64,000 nt of DNA, taken from assembly GCF_008042045.1 (NCBI RefSeq), contig NZ_RDBP01000012.1, positions 3,274,189-3,338,188 of the forward strand, written 5' to 3'. The translations under genes and the position numbers were made by a program. The stretch is from Streptomyces sp. T39. Lineage in GTDB: Bacteria > Actinomycetota > Actinomycetes > Streptomycetales > Streptomycetaceae. The notes under the pieces were generated by a model. That model worked only from the letters and a program-made list of their open reading frames with translations. It was not told where the DNA came from and made no database searches. Positions 15,914 through 24,420 of this stretch are shown one piece after another. The stretch's first letter is position 1. Each line of letters opens with the position of its first letter.

Positions 15914-16384
15914 GTGTTCACAAGCGTACTGATGATCGAGAAGCCCCTTACCGGCGACGACGTGGAGTTCCTCACCACCCTGCACGGGGACGAGGACGTG
16001 TCGTTCGTGGTCCTGATGCAGCCCCGGGGAGACCAGGCGGACGTCCTGCTGCGCGCCATCGACGACGTCGCACTGGGCGAGCTGAAGGAGGCCGTGCGCG
16101 AGGGCGACGAACCGGAGGGCGACGAGGCGAAGGCCCCCGCCGAGCGCGGACTCGCCGTCTCCCTGGCCGCCCTGCGCGCCGCGGGCTGCGAGGCCAGAGG
16201 ACAGGTCGTCGAGGACCATCCGCTCGCCAGACTCAAGGACATGGTCGACGAGGCCGGGGCCGACGAGGTGATCGTGCTCACCGAGCCCCACTACGTGGAG
16301 GAGTTCTTCCACCGCGACTGGGCGTCGCGCGCCCGCCACAAGGTCGGCGTCCCGGTGCTCAAGCTCTTCGCCCACAGCGAGTGA
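15914..16384 (+). CDS. USP-like Rossmann protein
   Basis: A 156-residue protein. The second half (LAALRAAGCEARGQVVEDHPLA, then DEAGADEVIVLTEPH and VGVPVLKLF) follows the beta-alpha pattern of universal stress proteins, although the Gly-rich ATP loop is not evident. An acidic segment lies around residues 60-85. Some annotations of this family carry an indole-3-glycerol phosphate synthase label; no TrpC features are visible. I use the GTG at 15914, which gives MFTSVLMIEKPL; a longer in-frame start at 15854 is possible. A strong hairpin follows and the gene is upstream of murC. Confidence 0.6.
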   Translation: MFTSVLMIEKPLTGDDVEFLTTLHGDEDVSFVVLMQPRGDQADVLLRAIDDVALGELKEAVREGDEPEGDEAKAPAERGLAVSLAALRAAGCEARGQVVEDHPLARLKDMVDEAGADEVIVLTEPHYVEEFFHRDWASRARHKVGVPVLKLFAHSE

Positions 16385-16440
16385 CCCCGCGCGGGCGCGC
16401 CGGGTCACGGCCGCGGCGCGCCCGCCGGCGCACGTCACCG

Positions 16441-16493
16441 CGCCCACGTCGCACGTCACGGCCGCGGCGCGCCCACGTCGCACGTCACGGCCG
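16441..16493. repeat. Two 24-bp direct repeats, period 29
   Basis: CGCCCACGTCGCACGTCACG plus CCG occurs at 16441 and again at 16470. A third, diverged copy of the flanking GTCACGGCCGCGGCGCGCCC segment begins at 16405. The repeats lie between the USP-like gene and its terminator hairpin, within the 182-bp gap before murC. Confidence 0.7.
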
Positions 16494-16513
16494 GGCCCCG
16501 GGGCGGGGCCCGG
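16491..16513 (+). terminator. Hairpin before murC
   Basis: A perfect 10-bp GC stem with a GGG loop (arms 16491-16500 and 16504-16513) ends the USP-like transcript. TAGGCT at 16521-16526, directly after it, could be the -10 of the murC promoter. Confidence 0.6.
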
Positions 16514-16566
16514 GGAGCATTAGGCTGGGCCCCTGCACCCGCACACCCACCCCGGGAGACTGACAC

Positions 16567-17961
16567 ATGGCACCCGCCGTCCCCAGCGCCATGGAGCGCC
16601 CGCACTTCATCGGCATCGGCGGCGCCGGAATGTCGGGCATCGCGAAGATCCTCGCCCAGCGCGGGGCGAAGGTGGCGGGCAGCGACGCCAAGGAGTCGGC
16701 CACCGCGGAGTCCCTGCGGGCGCTCGGCGCCACCGTCCACATCGGGCACGCCGCCGCGCACCTCGCCGACGACGCCAGCTGCGTCGTCGTCTCCAGCGCC
16801 ATCCGCGCCGACAACCCGGAGCTCGTGCGCGCCGCCGAGCTGTCCGTGCCGGTCGTCCACCGCTCCGACGCGCTCGCCTCCCTCATGACCGGGCTGCGCT
16901 CCATCGCCGTCGCCGGCACCCACGGCAAGACGACGACCACCTCCATGCTCGCCGTCGCCCTGACCCACCTCGGCCTCGACCCGTCGTACGCGATCGGCGG
17001 CGACCTGGAGGGCCCCGGCACCAACGCGCGCCACGGCGAGGGCGACATCTTCGTCGCCGAGGCGGACGAGAGCGACCGCAGCTTCCACACGTACGACCCC
17101 GACGTGGCGATCGTCCTCAACGCCGAACTCGACCACCACGCCAACTACGCCTCGATGGACGAGATCTTCGCCTCCTTCGAGACCTTCGTCGGCAAGATCG
17201 TCCCCGGCGGCACCCTGGTCGTCTGCGCCGACCAGCCGGGCGCCGTCGAGCTGGCGCGCCGCGTGCGCGGCCTGCCGTCGCTCCAGGTGGTCACCTACGG
17301 CGAGCACGAGGACGCCGACGTCCGCGTCCACAGGATCACCCCGCGGGGCCTGACCAGCGAGGTCACCGTCCTGCTCGACGGCCGGTTCCTGACGTTCACC
17401 GTCTCCGTCCCCGGGCGGCACTACGCCCTCAACGCGGTCGCCGCGCTCGCCGCCGGGGTCGCCCTCGGCATCCCGGCGCACAACCTGGCCTCGGCCATCG
17501 GCAGCTACACCGGGGTCAAGCGCCGACTCCAGCTCAAGGGCGAGGCGGCGGGCGTGCAGGTCATCGACTCCTACGCCCACCACCCCACCGAGATGACGGC
17601 CGACCTGGAGGCCATGCGCTCCGCCGCCGACGGCTCCCGGCTGCTCGTCGTCTTCCAGCCCCACCTCTTCTCGCGCACCCAGGAACTCGGCAAGGAGATG
17701 GGCCGGGCCCTCGCCCTCGCCGACGCCTCCGTCGTCCTCGACATCTACCCGGCCCGCGAGGACCCGATCCCCGGCGTCACCAGCGAGCTGATCATCGACG
17801 CGGCGACGGCCGCCGGCGCCCGGGTGACGGCCGTCCACGACAAGGAGAGCGTTCCCGACGTCGTCGCGGGAATGGCGAAGCCCGGCGATCTCGTTCTGAC
17901 CATGGGCGCGGGCGACGTCACGGACCTCGGCCCGGCCGTCCTGGCCCGGCTGGCCGAGTGA
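16567..17961 (+). CDS. murC: UDP-N-acetylmuramate--alanine ligase
   Basis: A 464-residue Mur ligase of the MurC branch, which adds the first L-alanine to UDP-MurNAc in the cytoplasm. It has the N-terminal nucleotide-sugar loop GIGGAGMSGIAK (about 16-27), the ATP loop AGTHGKTTTT (116-125), EADESD for metal binding, the HH pair in NAELDHHANYAS and the C-terminal DSYAHHPTEM motif characteristic of MurC. The gene sits outside the dcw division cluster where murC often lies; an extra-cluster copy next to msrB is the arrangement I recall for Streptomyces. ATG 16567 follows GGGAGA. A second, cluster-located Mur paralogue elsewhere cannot be excluded. Confidence 0.92.
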   Translation: MAPAVPSAMERPHFIGIGGAGMSGIAKILAQRGAKVAGSDAKESATAESLRALGATVHIGHAAAHLADDASCVVVSSAIRADNPELVRAAELSVPVVHRSDALASLMTGLRSIAVAGTHGKTTTTSMLAVALTHLGLDPSYAIGGDLEGPGTNARHGEGDIFVAEADESDRSFHTYDPDVAIVLNAELDHHANYASMDEIFASFETFVGKIVPGGTLVVCADQPGAVELARRVRGLPSLQVVTYGEHEDADVRVHRITPRGLTSEVTVLLDGRFLTFTVSVPGRHYALNAVAALAAGVALGIPAHNLASAIGSYTGVKRRLQLKGEAAGVQVIDSYAHHPTEMTADLEAMRSAADGSRLLVVFQPHLFSRTQELGKEMGRALALADASVVLDIYPAREDPIPGVTSELIIDAATAAGARVTAVHDKESVPDVVAGMAKPGDLVLTMGAGDVTDLGPAVLARLAE

Positions 17962-18010
17962 GCGCGACGGCACACGACCGGGCCGCCGAACCGACCGGAG
18001 GGAGCCTGTG

Positions 18011-18418
18011 ATGGCGTACGAGATCGAGAAGCCCGACGAGCAGTGGCGGGCCGAGCTGAACCCCGCGGAGTACGCCGTGCTCCGCCAGGCCGGCACGGAG
18101 CCCGCGTTCGTCGGCGAGTACACCGACACGAAGACGGCCGGCACCTACTCCTGCCGCGCCTGCGGGGCCGAGCTGTTCCGCTCCGACACGAAGTTCGAGT
18201 CGCACTGCGGCTGGCCGTCCTTCTACGACCCGAAGGACACCGACGCGGTCGAACTGGTCGAGGACCGCACCCACGGCATGGTGCGCACCGAGGTCCGGTG
18301 CGCCCGCTGCGGATCGCACCTCGGCCACGTCTTCGAGGGCGAGGGCTACCAGACCCCCACCGACCAGCGGTACTGCATCAACTCGATCTCGCTGACGCTG
18401 GATCCGGACCCGGCCTGA
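18011..18418 (+). CDS. msrB: Peptide-methionine (R)-S-oxide reductase
   Basis: A 135-residue MsrB that repairs methionine-R-sulfoxide in proteins. Four zinc cysteines are in CRAC (48, 51) and CARC (97, 100), the substrate motif is HCGWPSF (65-71) and the catalytic Cys122 is in RYCINS. A GGAGGGAG ribosome site at 17997-18004 supports ATG 18011; a GTG at 18008 is in frame. It lies 49 bp after murC, probably cotranscribed. Its company (ohr, osmC) makes this stretch rich in oxidant defence. Confidence 0.95.
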   Translation: MAYEIEKPDEQWRAELNPAEYAVLRQAGTEPAFVGEYTDTKTAGTYSCRACGAELFRSDTKFESHCGWPSFYDPKDTDAVELVEDRTHGMVRTEVRCARCGSHLGHVFEGEGYQTPTDQRYCINSISLTLDPDPA

Positions 18419-18428
18419 CCCGGCCCGG

Positions 18429-18460
18429 CCCGGTCACCCGCCGGCAGGCCGGTGACCGGG
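18429..18460. terminator. Bidirectional hairpin between msrB and the NlpC/P60 gene
   Basis: A 10-bp perfect stem, CCCGGTCACC pairing with GGTGACCGGG around a 12-base GC-rich loop, lies between two convergent stops. Confidence 0.6.
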
Positions 18461-18473
18461 ACGGACGGCCGGT

Positions 18474-20228
18474 TCAGAGGCGGTGCACGGTGTGCAGCGT
18501 CCTGGCGTAGGTGCCCGTGCCGTCCAGCAGCGAGGCGCCGCCCAGATCGGCCATGGTGGGCCCGTTGCCGGTCTTGCGGCTGGAGAGGAAGCGGCGGCCG
18601 CCCGCCGTGTCCCTGCCCAGGTAGATGCCGACGTGGTCGACCGTGGCCGACGCGCCGTCGTCGCCCGAGTCCGCGTTGAAGAGCACCAGGTCGCCGGGCT
18701 GGATCCGGTCCGCCGCCGGGGGAGCCGAGCCGTCGGTGCGGTCGACGCGCACACCGGGCGCGTACACGGCCATGTCCCGTGACCTGCGCGGCAGCCGGGT
18801 GCCCGACGTGTCCTCCCCGGCGGCCAGCGGGACGCCCAGGTGGTGGCCGAAGACCATGCGCGTGTAGCCCGAGCAGTCCAGATTGCCCACCTGCCGCTGG
18901 GACGGCCCGGTGCGCGTGCCGTCCGGGTAGGTCCAGCCGATCCCCATGTACTCGTGGAAGTCGGCCCCCTCGAGACGGAAGCCCTGCGGGTCGAGGTAGC
19001 CGTACCCGGACTCGCCCAGGACCCTGCTGCCCGCGGCCGGCCCGGCGCCGCAGACGACGTCCGGGGCACCGGCCAGGAACATGGCGGCGAAGGCGAGCGC
19101 ATCGGGGGCCGTCGAGCCCGCCCAGCCCCGCACCGTCTGCTCCAGCGACGGCGTCCAGGTCCCGTCGAAGGGCTCCGGCAGCACCCGCACCCAGTCGCCG
19201 TGGGTCACCACGGGCGGGGTGTCCCAGGAGGAGGCGTCCACCTGGAACCGGCTGACCGCCAGCGTCACGGGCAGATTGGAGCAGCCGTCGTTGGCCAGCG
19301 CGCGCAGCCCGACCCGGCCCCGGGGGAACGTGGCGTCGGCGGTGTCCACGGCCCACGCCGCCGGCTCCGCCCCGCCCGCAGGCCAGGCCCTCACCCGGAT
19401 GCGCCCGCCCTCGCGGCACACCCGTATCGTCCAGGGCGTGCCCGCCGGCACGCCCGTCGCGAGCGTCTGCGCGGGCACCAGCTGGGTCACCGCGTCGGCG
19501 ACCTCCTTCTCGACGCGCAGCTCGACGGCGCCCGAGGTGAGGAACGACAGCCGCGCCCGGTAGTGGTTGCGGGTGTCCTGGTAGCCGAAGGACAGGGCGT
19601 ACGAACACGCCTGCCCGGTGGGCACCTTGTCGAACGACGCCGTGGACCGGACGTCGACGTCGGTGATCCGGTCGTCGCGCAGGGTGGCGTGCCGGCTGGC
19701 GTAGTCGGTGGTCAGGGCGATCAGACCGGTCCCGGGCGTCACCGCGTAGTCGGACGCCGCGGGACCGAGGACCGACCAGCTGCCGCCGCCGGGGGAGGAG
19801 CCCCAGTACTGCCGTTCGTCCTCCGGCAGCGACGGATCCGGCAGGGTGCGCCCGAAGTCGTCCGCGAAGGGCTTCTTGTCCTCGGTGAACGTCCGCTCGG
19901 GGCCGGGCAGCACGACCGTGCGTGCCCCGTGCGTCAGCAGGGCGATCCGCCGGCCGCCCGAGGTCACCTCGGTGCGGGCGGGTGTGCCGGGCAGCACCGT
20001 GGCGGTCAGCGCCGCGCCCAGCGTCTGGCCGGTGAACCAGGAGGCGTCCAGCGGGGCGGTCGTCACCGCGGAGCGGGGAGACGTCGGACCGCCGGCCGGG
20101 GCCGCGTGCGGGGCCGCTGCGGCGGCCCGTGCCGCGGGGGACGCCAGGGCGCCGAGCGGGAGTGCGGCGGCCGAGGCGGTGAAGGCGGCCAGCAGGCCGC
20201 GCCGTGAGGTGGTGGTCATGGTCGCCAT
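18474..20228 (-). CDS. Tat-secreted NlpC/P60 cell-wall hydrolase with a lectin-like N-terminal region
   Basis: A 584-residue protein. Residues 1-35 form a Tat-type signal (SRRGLLAAFTASAAALPLG). Residues about 115-335 look like a beta-sandwich of the LamG/DUF1080 kind (WSVLGPAASDYAV, YRARLSFL, GRVGLRALAND). The C-terminal part (about 425-584) is an NlpC/P60 domain with catalytic Cys452 (NLDCSGY) and His532 (VDHVGIYLG). Such enzymes cut peptidoglycan stem peptides; the sandwich probably binds wall glycan. ATG 20228 follows CGGAGC. The upstream region is immediately followed by a foreign inverted piece of the kinase gene, so its native promoter may have been altered. Confidence 0.87.
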   Translation of the reverse strand: MATMTTTSRRGLLAAFTASAAALPLGALASPAARAAAAAPHAAPAGGPTSPRSAVTTAPLDASWFTGQTLGAALTATVLPGTPARTEVTSGGRRIALLTHGARTVVLPGPERTFTEDKKPFADDFGRTLPDPSLPEDERQYWGSSPGGGSWSVLGPAASDYAVTPGTGLIALTTDYASRHATLRDDRITDVDVRSTASFDKVPTGQACSYALSFGYQDTRNHYRARLSFLTSGAVELRVEKEVADAVTQLVPAQTLATGVPAGTPWTIRVCREGGRIRVRAWPAGGAEPAAWAVDTADATFPRGRVGLRALANDGCSNLPVTLAVSRFQVDASSWDTPPVVTHGDWVRVLPEPFDGTWTPSLEQTVRGWAGSTAPDALAFAAMFLAGAPDVVCGAGPAAGSRVLGESGYGYLDPQGFRLEGADFHEYMGIGWTYPDGTRTGPSQRQVGNLDCSGYTRMVFGHHLGVPLAAGEDTSGTRLPRRSRDMAVYAPGVRVDRTDGSAPPAADRIQPGDLVLFNADSGDDGASATVDHVGIYLGRDTAGGRRFLSSRKTGNGPTMADLGGASLLDGTGTYARTLHTVHRL

Positions 20229-21184
20229 GATCGGCTCCGTGCGCCGGGGAGTTGCGGCCGCCCCCGTGCACATCGTGCCGTGCGGACGGGGGTTGCGGGT
20301 TCGCGGGGGAGATCGGGGTGGCGCTGACGGCCGTGGTCGCCTGGCTGACGGGCGACTCGGCGCACCGCTCCCGGCTCCACGCCGAGCAGCTGCGGGAGCG
20401 GAGCACGGCACAGGCGGTCACCGACGAACGCCTGCGGATCGCGAGGGAGTTGCACGACATGGTGGCGCACAGCATCGGCATCGTCGCCCTTCAGGCGGGG
20501 GCGGCGCGGCGGGTCATCGACACCCAGCCCGAGCGGGCGCGCGAGGCGCTCGGCGATCTCCGTGTTGGACAGGCCGCTCCCCACCAGCGTCAGCACCTCG
20601 CGCTCGCGATCCGTGATGACCGACAGCTCACGCCGGGCCTCGGAGGCCGGTCCGGGGCGGCGCGCGAACTCCCGGATCAGACGGCGGGTGACCCCCGGCG
20701 CGATCAGCCCCTCGCCGGCGGCGACGAGCCGCACCGCGGCCAGGATGTCCTCCAGGGCCATGTCCTTCACCAGGAAGCCCGCGGCGCCCGCCCGCAGCGC
20801 CCCGTAGACGATCTCGTCGTCGTCGAACGTGGTCAGGACGATGACATGCGTCCCCCCGGCACGGTCGGTGATCCGGCGCGTCGCTTCGATCCCGTCCAGC
20901 ACGGGCATCCTGATGTCCATCACCACCACGTCCGGCCGCAGGCTCTCGGCCAGGGCGACGGCCTCCGCCCCGTTGCTCGCCTCCCCGGCCACCTCGATGC
21001 CCGGCGCGTCCGTGATCACCATCTGCAAGGCGGCGCGGACCAGCGGCTGGTCGTCGGCGAGCACCACCCGGACCGTCGCCGCGTCCCCGCCGCCGGCCGC
21101 CGACACCTCCGGCCCCGGGACGCCGGGCCCCGTCGTGCCGTGCGCCGGGCCGTCCCCGCCGACGGGGCGGGCGGGCGCCGTCAT
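20216..21184 (-). CDS. NarL/LuxR-type response regulator with broken output domain
   Basis: The receiver domain is intact: the DD pair near 44-45, phospho-acceptor Asp90 in VVMDIRMP, Thr118/119 in VLTTFD and Lys140 in FLVKD. The LuxR helix-turn-helix starts normally (ITDREREVLTLVGSGLSNTEIAERL, residues about 190-214, given here as a region) and then stops resembling the family exactly where the sequence becomes the reverse strand of the duplicated kinase fragment. The recognition helix and the rest of the domain (roughly 50-60 residues) are replaced by about 108 nonsense residues. The start ATG overlaps the kinase stop (ATGA). The protein may still be phosphorylated but should not bind its native operator, unless this is an assembly fault. 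Confidence 0.8.
   Translation of the reverse strand: MTAPARPVGGDGPAHGTTGPGVPGPEVSAAGGGDAATVRVVLADDQPLVRAALQMVITDAPGIEVAGEASNGAEAVALAESLRPDVVVMDIRMPVLDGIEATRRITDRAGGTHVIVLTTFDDDEIVYGALRAGAAGFLVKDMALEDILAAVRLVAAGEGLIAPGVTRRLIREFARRPGPASEARRELSVITDREREVLTLVGSGLSNTEIAERLARPLGLGVDDPPRRPRLKGDDADAVRHHVVQLPRDPQAFVGDRLCRAPLPQLLGVEPGAVRRVARQPGDHGRQRHPDLPREPATPVRTARCARGRPQLPGARSRSWRP
20317..20556 (+). pseudogene. Inverted 240-bp fragment of the sensor kinase gene
   Basis: Bases 20317-20556 are the exact reverse complement of 21704-21943. In the + direction they encode kinase residues 167-245, including the phospho-acceptor segment LRIARELHDMVAHS. There is no start, no ATP domain and no continuation, so the piece cannot make a kinase. 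At its right end it merges, within the shared stretch TCGCCGAGCGCCTC, into the response-regulator gene on the opposite strand. See the paired repeat feature. Confidence 0.92.
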
Positions 21185-22440
21185 CGGGCCGCCGCCGGGA
21201 GGGGCAGCCGGGCGCGGACGCGGAACCCGCCTTCGGGACGGGGACCCGCGGAGAACTCGCCGTGCAGCAGACCCACCCTCTCCCGCATGCCCAGCAGCCC
21301 GTAGCCGGTGTCCGACGGCGCGCCGCCCCGTCCGTCGTCGACGACCTCGATCGACAGGGCGTCGTCACGGTGGTGCAGGGTCACCCGGCACGCGGCGGTC
21401 CCGGCGTGGCGGACCACGTTGGTGACCGCCTCCTGCACGATGCGGTACGCCGACAGGTCGATCTCCTGCGGCAGCGGCCGCCGTTCGCCCACCCGGAGCA
21501 CCTCGACCCGCACCCCCGCCGCCGTGGTCGCCGCGGCGAGCCGGTCCACCTCGCCGAGCCCCGGCATGCCGCTGACCGCCTCGCCGAGCCCCGGCGTGCC
21601 GCTGACCGTCTCCCGGCCCGCCGCCGCGGCACGGTCCGCCTCGCGGAGCGCGCCGAGCATACGGCGCAGCCCGGCCAGCGTCTCCCGGCTGGTGGCCTCC
21701 ACCTCGCCGAGCGCCTCGCGCGCCCGCTCGGGCTGGGTGTCGATGACCCGCCGCGCCGCCCCCGCCTGAAGGGCGACGATGCCGATGCTGTGCGCCACCA
21801 TGTCGTGCAACTCCCTCGCGATCCGCAGGCGTTCGTCGGTGACCGCCTGTGCCGTGCTCCGCTCCCGCAGCTGCTCGGCGTGGAGCCGGGAGCGGTGCGC
21901 CGAGTCGCCCGTCAGCCAGGCGACCACGGCCGTCAGCGCCACCGCGAGCTCCGCGGAGGTGCCCGTGCCCCAGCCGGCCAGCCACCGGAGGGTCAGGTAG
22001 CCGGCCAGCACCCCGAGCGCCAGGGCGACGGCCACGGCCCCCGTGCGGCGCGGACGGGAGGCCGCGACGGTGTACAGGGCGACGTCGACGGCCAGGAACT
22101 GGGCCAGGGGGATCTCGCCGACGCTCAGCGACGAGGTGGCGACGACGGAGGCGGCCAGCAGCAGGCCGAGCCCGCCCAGCGGGCTGCGGTCCAGCCGCCG
22201 GGCCCCGGCCACGGTCAGGGCGGTGGCGATCGCCAGCTGGGTGATGCCGTCCCACCGGTAGATCAGCACACCCGCCATGACCGGGGGTTCGTCCTCTCCC
22301 GGCAGGCGGACCCGCACGAGGAAGGTGAACACCAGCCCCGCGCACCAGGCGAGCACGGTCCATACCCAGGGCGGCGCGTTGCGCCACGACCGGCCGGCGG
22401 GCGCGCCCTGGGAAGCAGGGGGATGCTCTGTCGCGGACAT
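21181..22440 (-). CDS. Sensor histidine kinase (HisKA_3 type)
   Basis: A 419-residue membrane kinase. About five hydrophobic segments lie between residues 25 and 178. The dimerisation and phospho-transfer helix RIARELHDMVAHS has His212, and the ATPase has the N box EAVTNVVRHA, DDGRG and GYGLLGMRERV. It should autophosphorylate and pass phosphate to the overlapping response regulator. A 30-bp tandem duplication (21551-21610) gives two copies of a VSGxPGLGEA segment between the two catalytic regions. Residues 167-245 are the source of the inverted copy at 20317-20556. It is divergent from an ABC transporter pair that is the likely target of the system. Confidence 0.9.
   Translation of the reverse strand: MSATEHPPASQGAPAGRSWRNAPPWVWTVLAWCAGLVFTFLVRVRLPGEDEPPVMAGVLIYRWDGITQLAIATALTVAGARRLDRSPLGGLGLLLAASVVATSSLSVGEIPLAQFLAVDVALYTVAASRPRRTGAVAVALALGVLAGYLTLRWLAGWGTGTSAELAVALTAVVAWLTGDSAHRSRLHAEQLRERSTAQAVTDERLRIARELHDMVAHSIGIVALQAGAARRVIDTQPERAREALGEVEATSRETLAGLRRMLGALREADRAAAAGRETVSGTPGLGEAVSGMPGLGEVDRLAAATTAAGVRVEVLRVGERRPLPQEIDLSAYRIVQEAVTNVVRHAGTAACRVTLHHRDDALSIEVVDDGRGGAPSDTGYGLLGMRERVGLLHGEFSAGPRPEGGFRVRARLPLPAAAR
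21704..21943 (-). repeat. Source copy of the 240-bp inverted repeat
   Basis: Identical, in inverted orientation, to 20317-20556. The arms are separated by 1147 bp holding the response regulator and the 3' half of the kinase gene. Confidence 0.93.
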
Positions 22441-22572
22441 GGCGTGATCGTAGACGGGCGCCTCCCGGCGGACATCCGACCCCGGGTGTACGACCACGGT
22501 CGACGGCCGCCGGGCGGGAGTGTCCGCCCGGGCCGGATGCCTGGGGGTCGCGCCCTCCGGCACGGTGGATCC

Positions 22573-23484
22573 ATGATCGAGGTCAACGAACTGACGAAGC
22601 GTTACGGCGGGACGACGGCCGTGAAGGACCTGACGTTCACCGTCCGTCCCGGCAGGGTCACCGGATTCCTCGGGCCCAACGGCGCCGGGAAGAGCACCAC
22701 CTTGCGGATGATGCTCGGCCTGCACGCCCCGACGAGCGGCACGGTGACCGTCGACGGCCGGCCGTTCCGGGACAGACCGCGCGGACTGCGCCACGCCGGC
22801 GCCCTGCTCGACGCGAGCGAGGTCCACCGCGGCCGCAGCGCCCTGGCCCATCTCGCGGCGCTGGCCCGCTCCAACCGCATCCCGCGCGCCAGGGTCACCG
22901 AGGTGCTCGACCAGGTGGGCCTCGCCGCCGCGGCCCGCCGCCGGATCGGCGGCTACTCCCTCGGGATGCGCCAACGGCTGGGCATCGCCGGCGCGCTGCT
23001 CGGCGACCCGCCGGTGCTGCTCTTCGACGAACCGCTCAACGGCCTCGACCCCGAAGGGGTGAAGTGGGTGCGCGGACTGTTCAGGGGGCTCGCCGCACAG
23101 GGGCGGACCGTCCTGGTCTCCAGCCATCTGATGTCCGAGATGGAGCACACCGCCGACGACCTCGTCGTCATCGGCCGCGGCGAACTGATCGCCGCTCAGA
23201 GCCTGGCCGCCTTCGCCGCCCGCGGCGGCGGGGGCGGGAGCGTCAGCGTGCGGACGCCGGACGGCGCACGGCTCGCCGCCCTGCTCACGGCCGACGGCGC
23301 CACCGTCCGTGCCGAGGGGGGCTCCCTCACCGTCACGGACACCGACGCCGACCGCATCGCCGCCCTCGCCCTCGACCACCGGATCCTGCTCAGCGAGATC
23401 ACCACCCGCACCGCCTCACTGGAGGACGCCTTCATGCGCCTGACCGCCGACAGCGTCGAATACGCCGCAGGGGAGGAGAGGTGA
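22573..23484 (+). CDS. ABC transporter ATP-binding protein, drug-export type
   Basis: A 303-residue NBD of the DrrA/bacitracin-export kind. Walker A is GPNGAGKST (about 34-42), the signature is degenerate YSLGMRQR, Walker B is VLLFDEPLNGLDP and the switch is VSSHL. A C-terminal domain of about 80 residues is typical of this subfamily (ITTRTASLEDAFMRLT at the end). ATG 22573 lies 133 bp from the divergent kinase start. The stop overlaps the next start by four bases. The neighbouring two-component system suggests induction by an envelope-active compound; the substrate is unknown. Confidence 0.9.
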   Translation: MIEVNELTKRYGGTTAVKDLTFTVRPGRVTGFLGPNGAGKSTTLRMMLGLHAPTSGTVTVDGRPFRDRPRGLRHAGALLDASEVHRGRSALAHLAALARSNRIPRARVTEVLDQVGLAAAARRRIGGYSLGMRQRLGIAGALLGDPPVLLFDEPLNGLDPEGVKWVRGLFRGLAAQGRTVLVSSHLMSEMEHTADDLVVIGRGELIAAQSLAAFAARGGGGGSVSVRTPDGARLAALLTADGATVRAEGGSLTVTDTDADRIAALALDHRILLSEITTRTASLEDAFMRLTADSVEYAAGEER

Positions 23485-24341
23485 CCACCACGACCGCCCC
23501 CGCCACCCCCACCGCACTCCCCGTGACGGGCGAGCCCCGCCCGCGCTTCCTCGACCTGGTCGCCGCCGAGTGGCTCAAGCTGTGGTCCCTGCGCTCGACG
23601 GGCTGGAGCCTTCTGGTCGCCGCCCTGGCCGTCCTCGCCTTCAACGTGGGGACCTCATGGGACAGCCACCGCTACTGGAACGAGGACGACGCCTCGTACG
23701 CCGCCACGTTCGTCGCGGACGGAATGCCGCTGCTGCACGCCTTCACCACCAACGCGGGCACGCTGATGATGCTCGCCGCGGGAGCCTTCGGAGCCCTCGC
23801 CGTCACCGGTGAGTACAGCAGCGGACTGATCCGCACCACCTTCGCGGCCGTCCCCGCGCGCCGGTCCGTGATGGCGGCCAAGACGGCCGTCGTCGCCGCC
23901 GTGACGACCGGCTTCGGTGCACTGGTGGCCGCGGTGTCGTTCGCGGCGACGCAGACGATCCTCGGCACCAGGGGCGCCGGGGTCCCGCTCGACCATCCCG
24001 GCGCGCTGCGGGTGGTCGTCGCGTCCGCGCTGCTGGCTCCGGTCGCCGCGCTCGCCGGCGTCGCCGTCGGCGCCGTGGTGCGCCACGGCGCCGGATCGGT
24101 GGTGGGCTGCGTGGTGGTCCTGCTGCTGCTCCCCCTCCTCCTCACCGACGACCGCCACTGGTCGGCCGTCCTCGGGCACGCCCTGCCGTACCAGGCATGG
24201 CTCCGCCTGACCGACGTCCCCTACGGACCAGAGGGCCTCGCCCACCCGTGGTCGGTGGCCGGGGCGTGGACGGTGTACGCGCTCTGGGCGGCCGTCGCGA
24301 CGGCGGTGGCCATCACCTCCGTGCAGCGCCGCGACCAGTGA
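23481..24341 (+). CDS. ABC-2 type permease
   Basis: A 286-residue membrane protein with six hydrophobic segments and the ABC-2 opening LVAAEWLKLWSLRSTGWSLL. The conserved loop GEYSSGLIRTTFAAVPAR after the second segment is a family marker. Its GTG start overlaps the stop of the ATPase (GTGA), so the two are one transporter. A convergent SUKH-4 gene follows 79 bp later. Confidence 0.88.
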   Translation: MTTTTAPATPTALPVTGEPRPRFLDLVAAEWLKLWSLRSTGWSLLVAALAVLAFNVGTSWDSHRYWNEDDASYAATFVADGMPLLHAFTTNAGTLMMLAAGAFGALAVTGEYSSGLIRTTFAAVPARRSVMAAKTAVVAAVTTGFGALVAAVSFAATQTILGTRGAGVPLDHPGALRVVVASALLAPVAALAGVAVGAVVRHGAGSVVGCVVVLLLLPLLLTDDRHWSAVLGHALPYQAWLRLTDVPYGPEGLAHPWSVAGAWTVYALWAAVATAVAITSVQRRDQ

Positions 24342-24420
24342 GCCGGGCGGGGCCGCACGGTCTCGGGATGCCGGGCCGCGGTGCACCGCCCCGACCGCCG
24401 GGCGGCTCGCCCGTCCGTCC

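Noticed and set aside
20317-21943. Invertible switch between the two 240-bp arms
   Set aside because: Inversion would split the kinase gene and the copy lacks a start, so no alternative functional gene results; a one-time rearrangement fits better.
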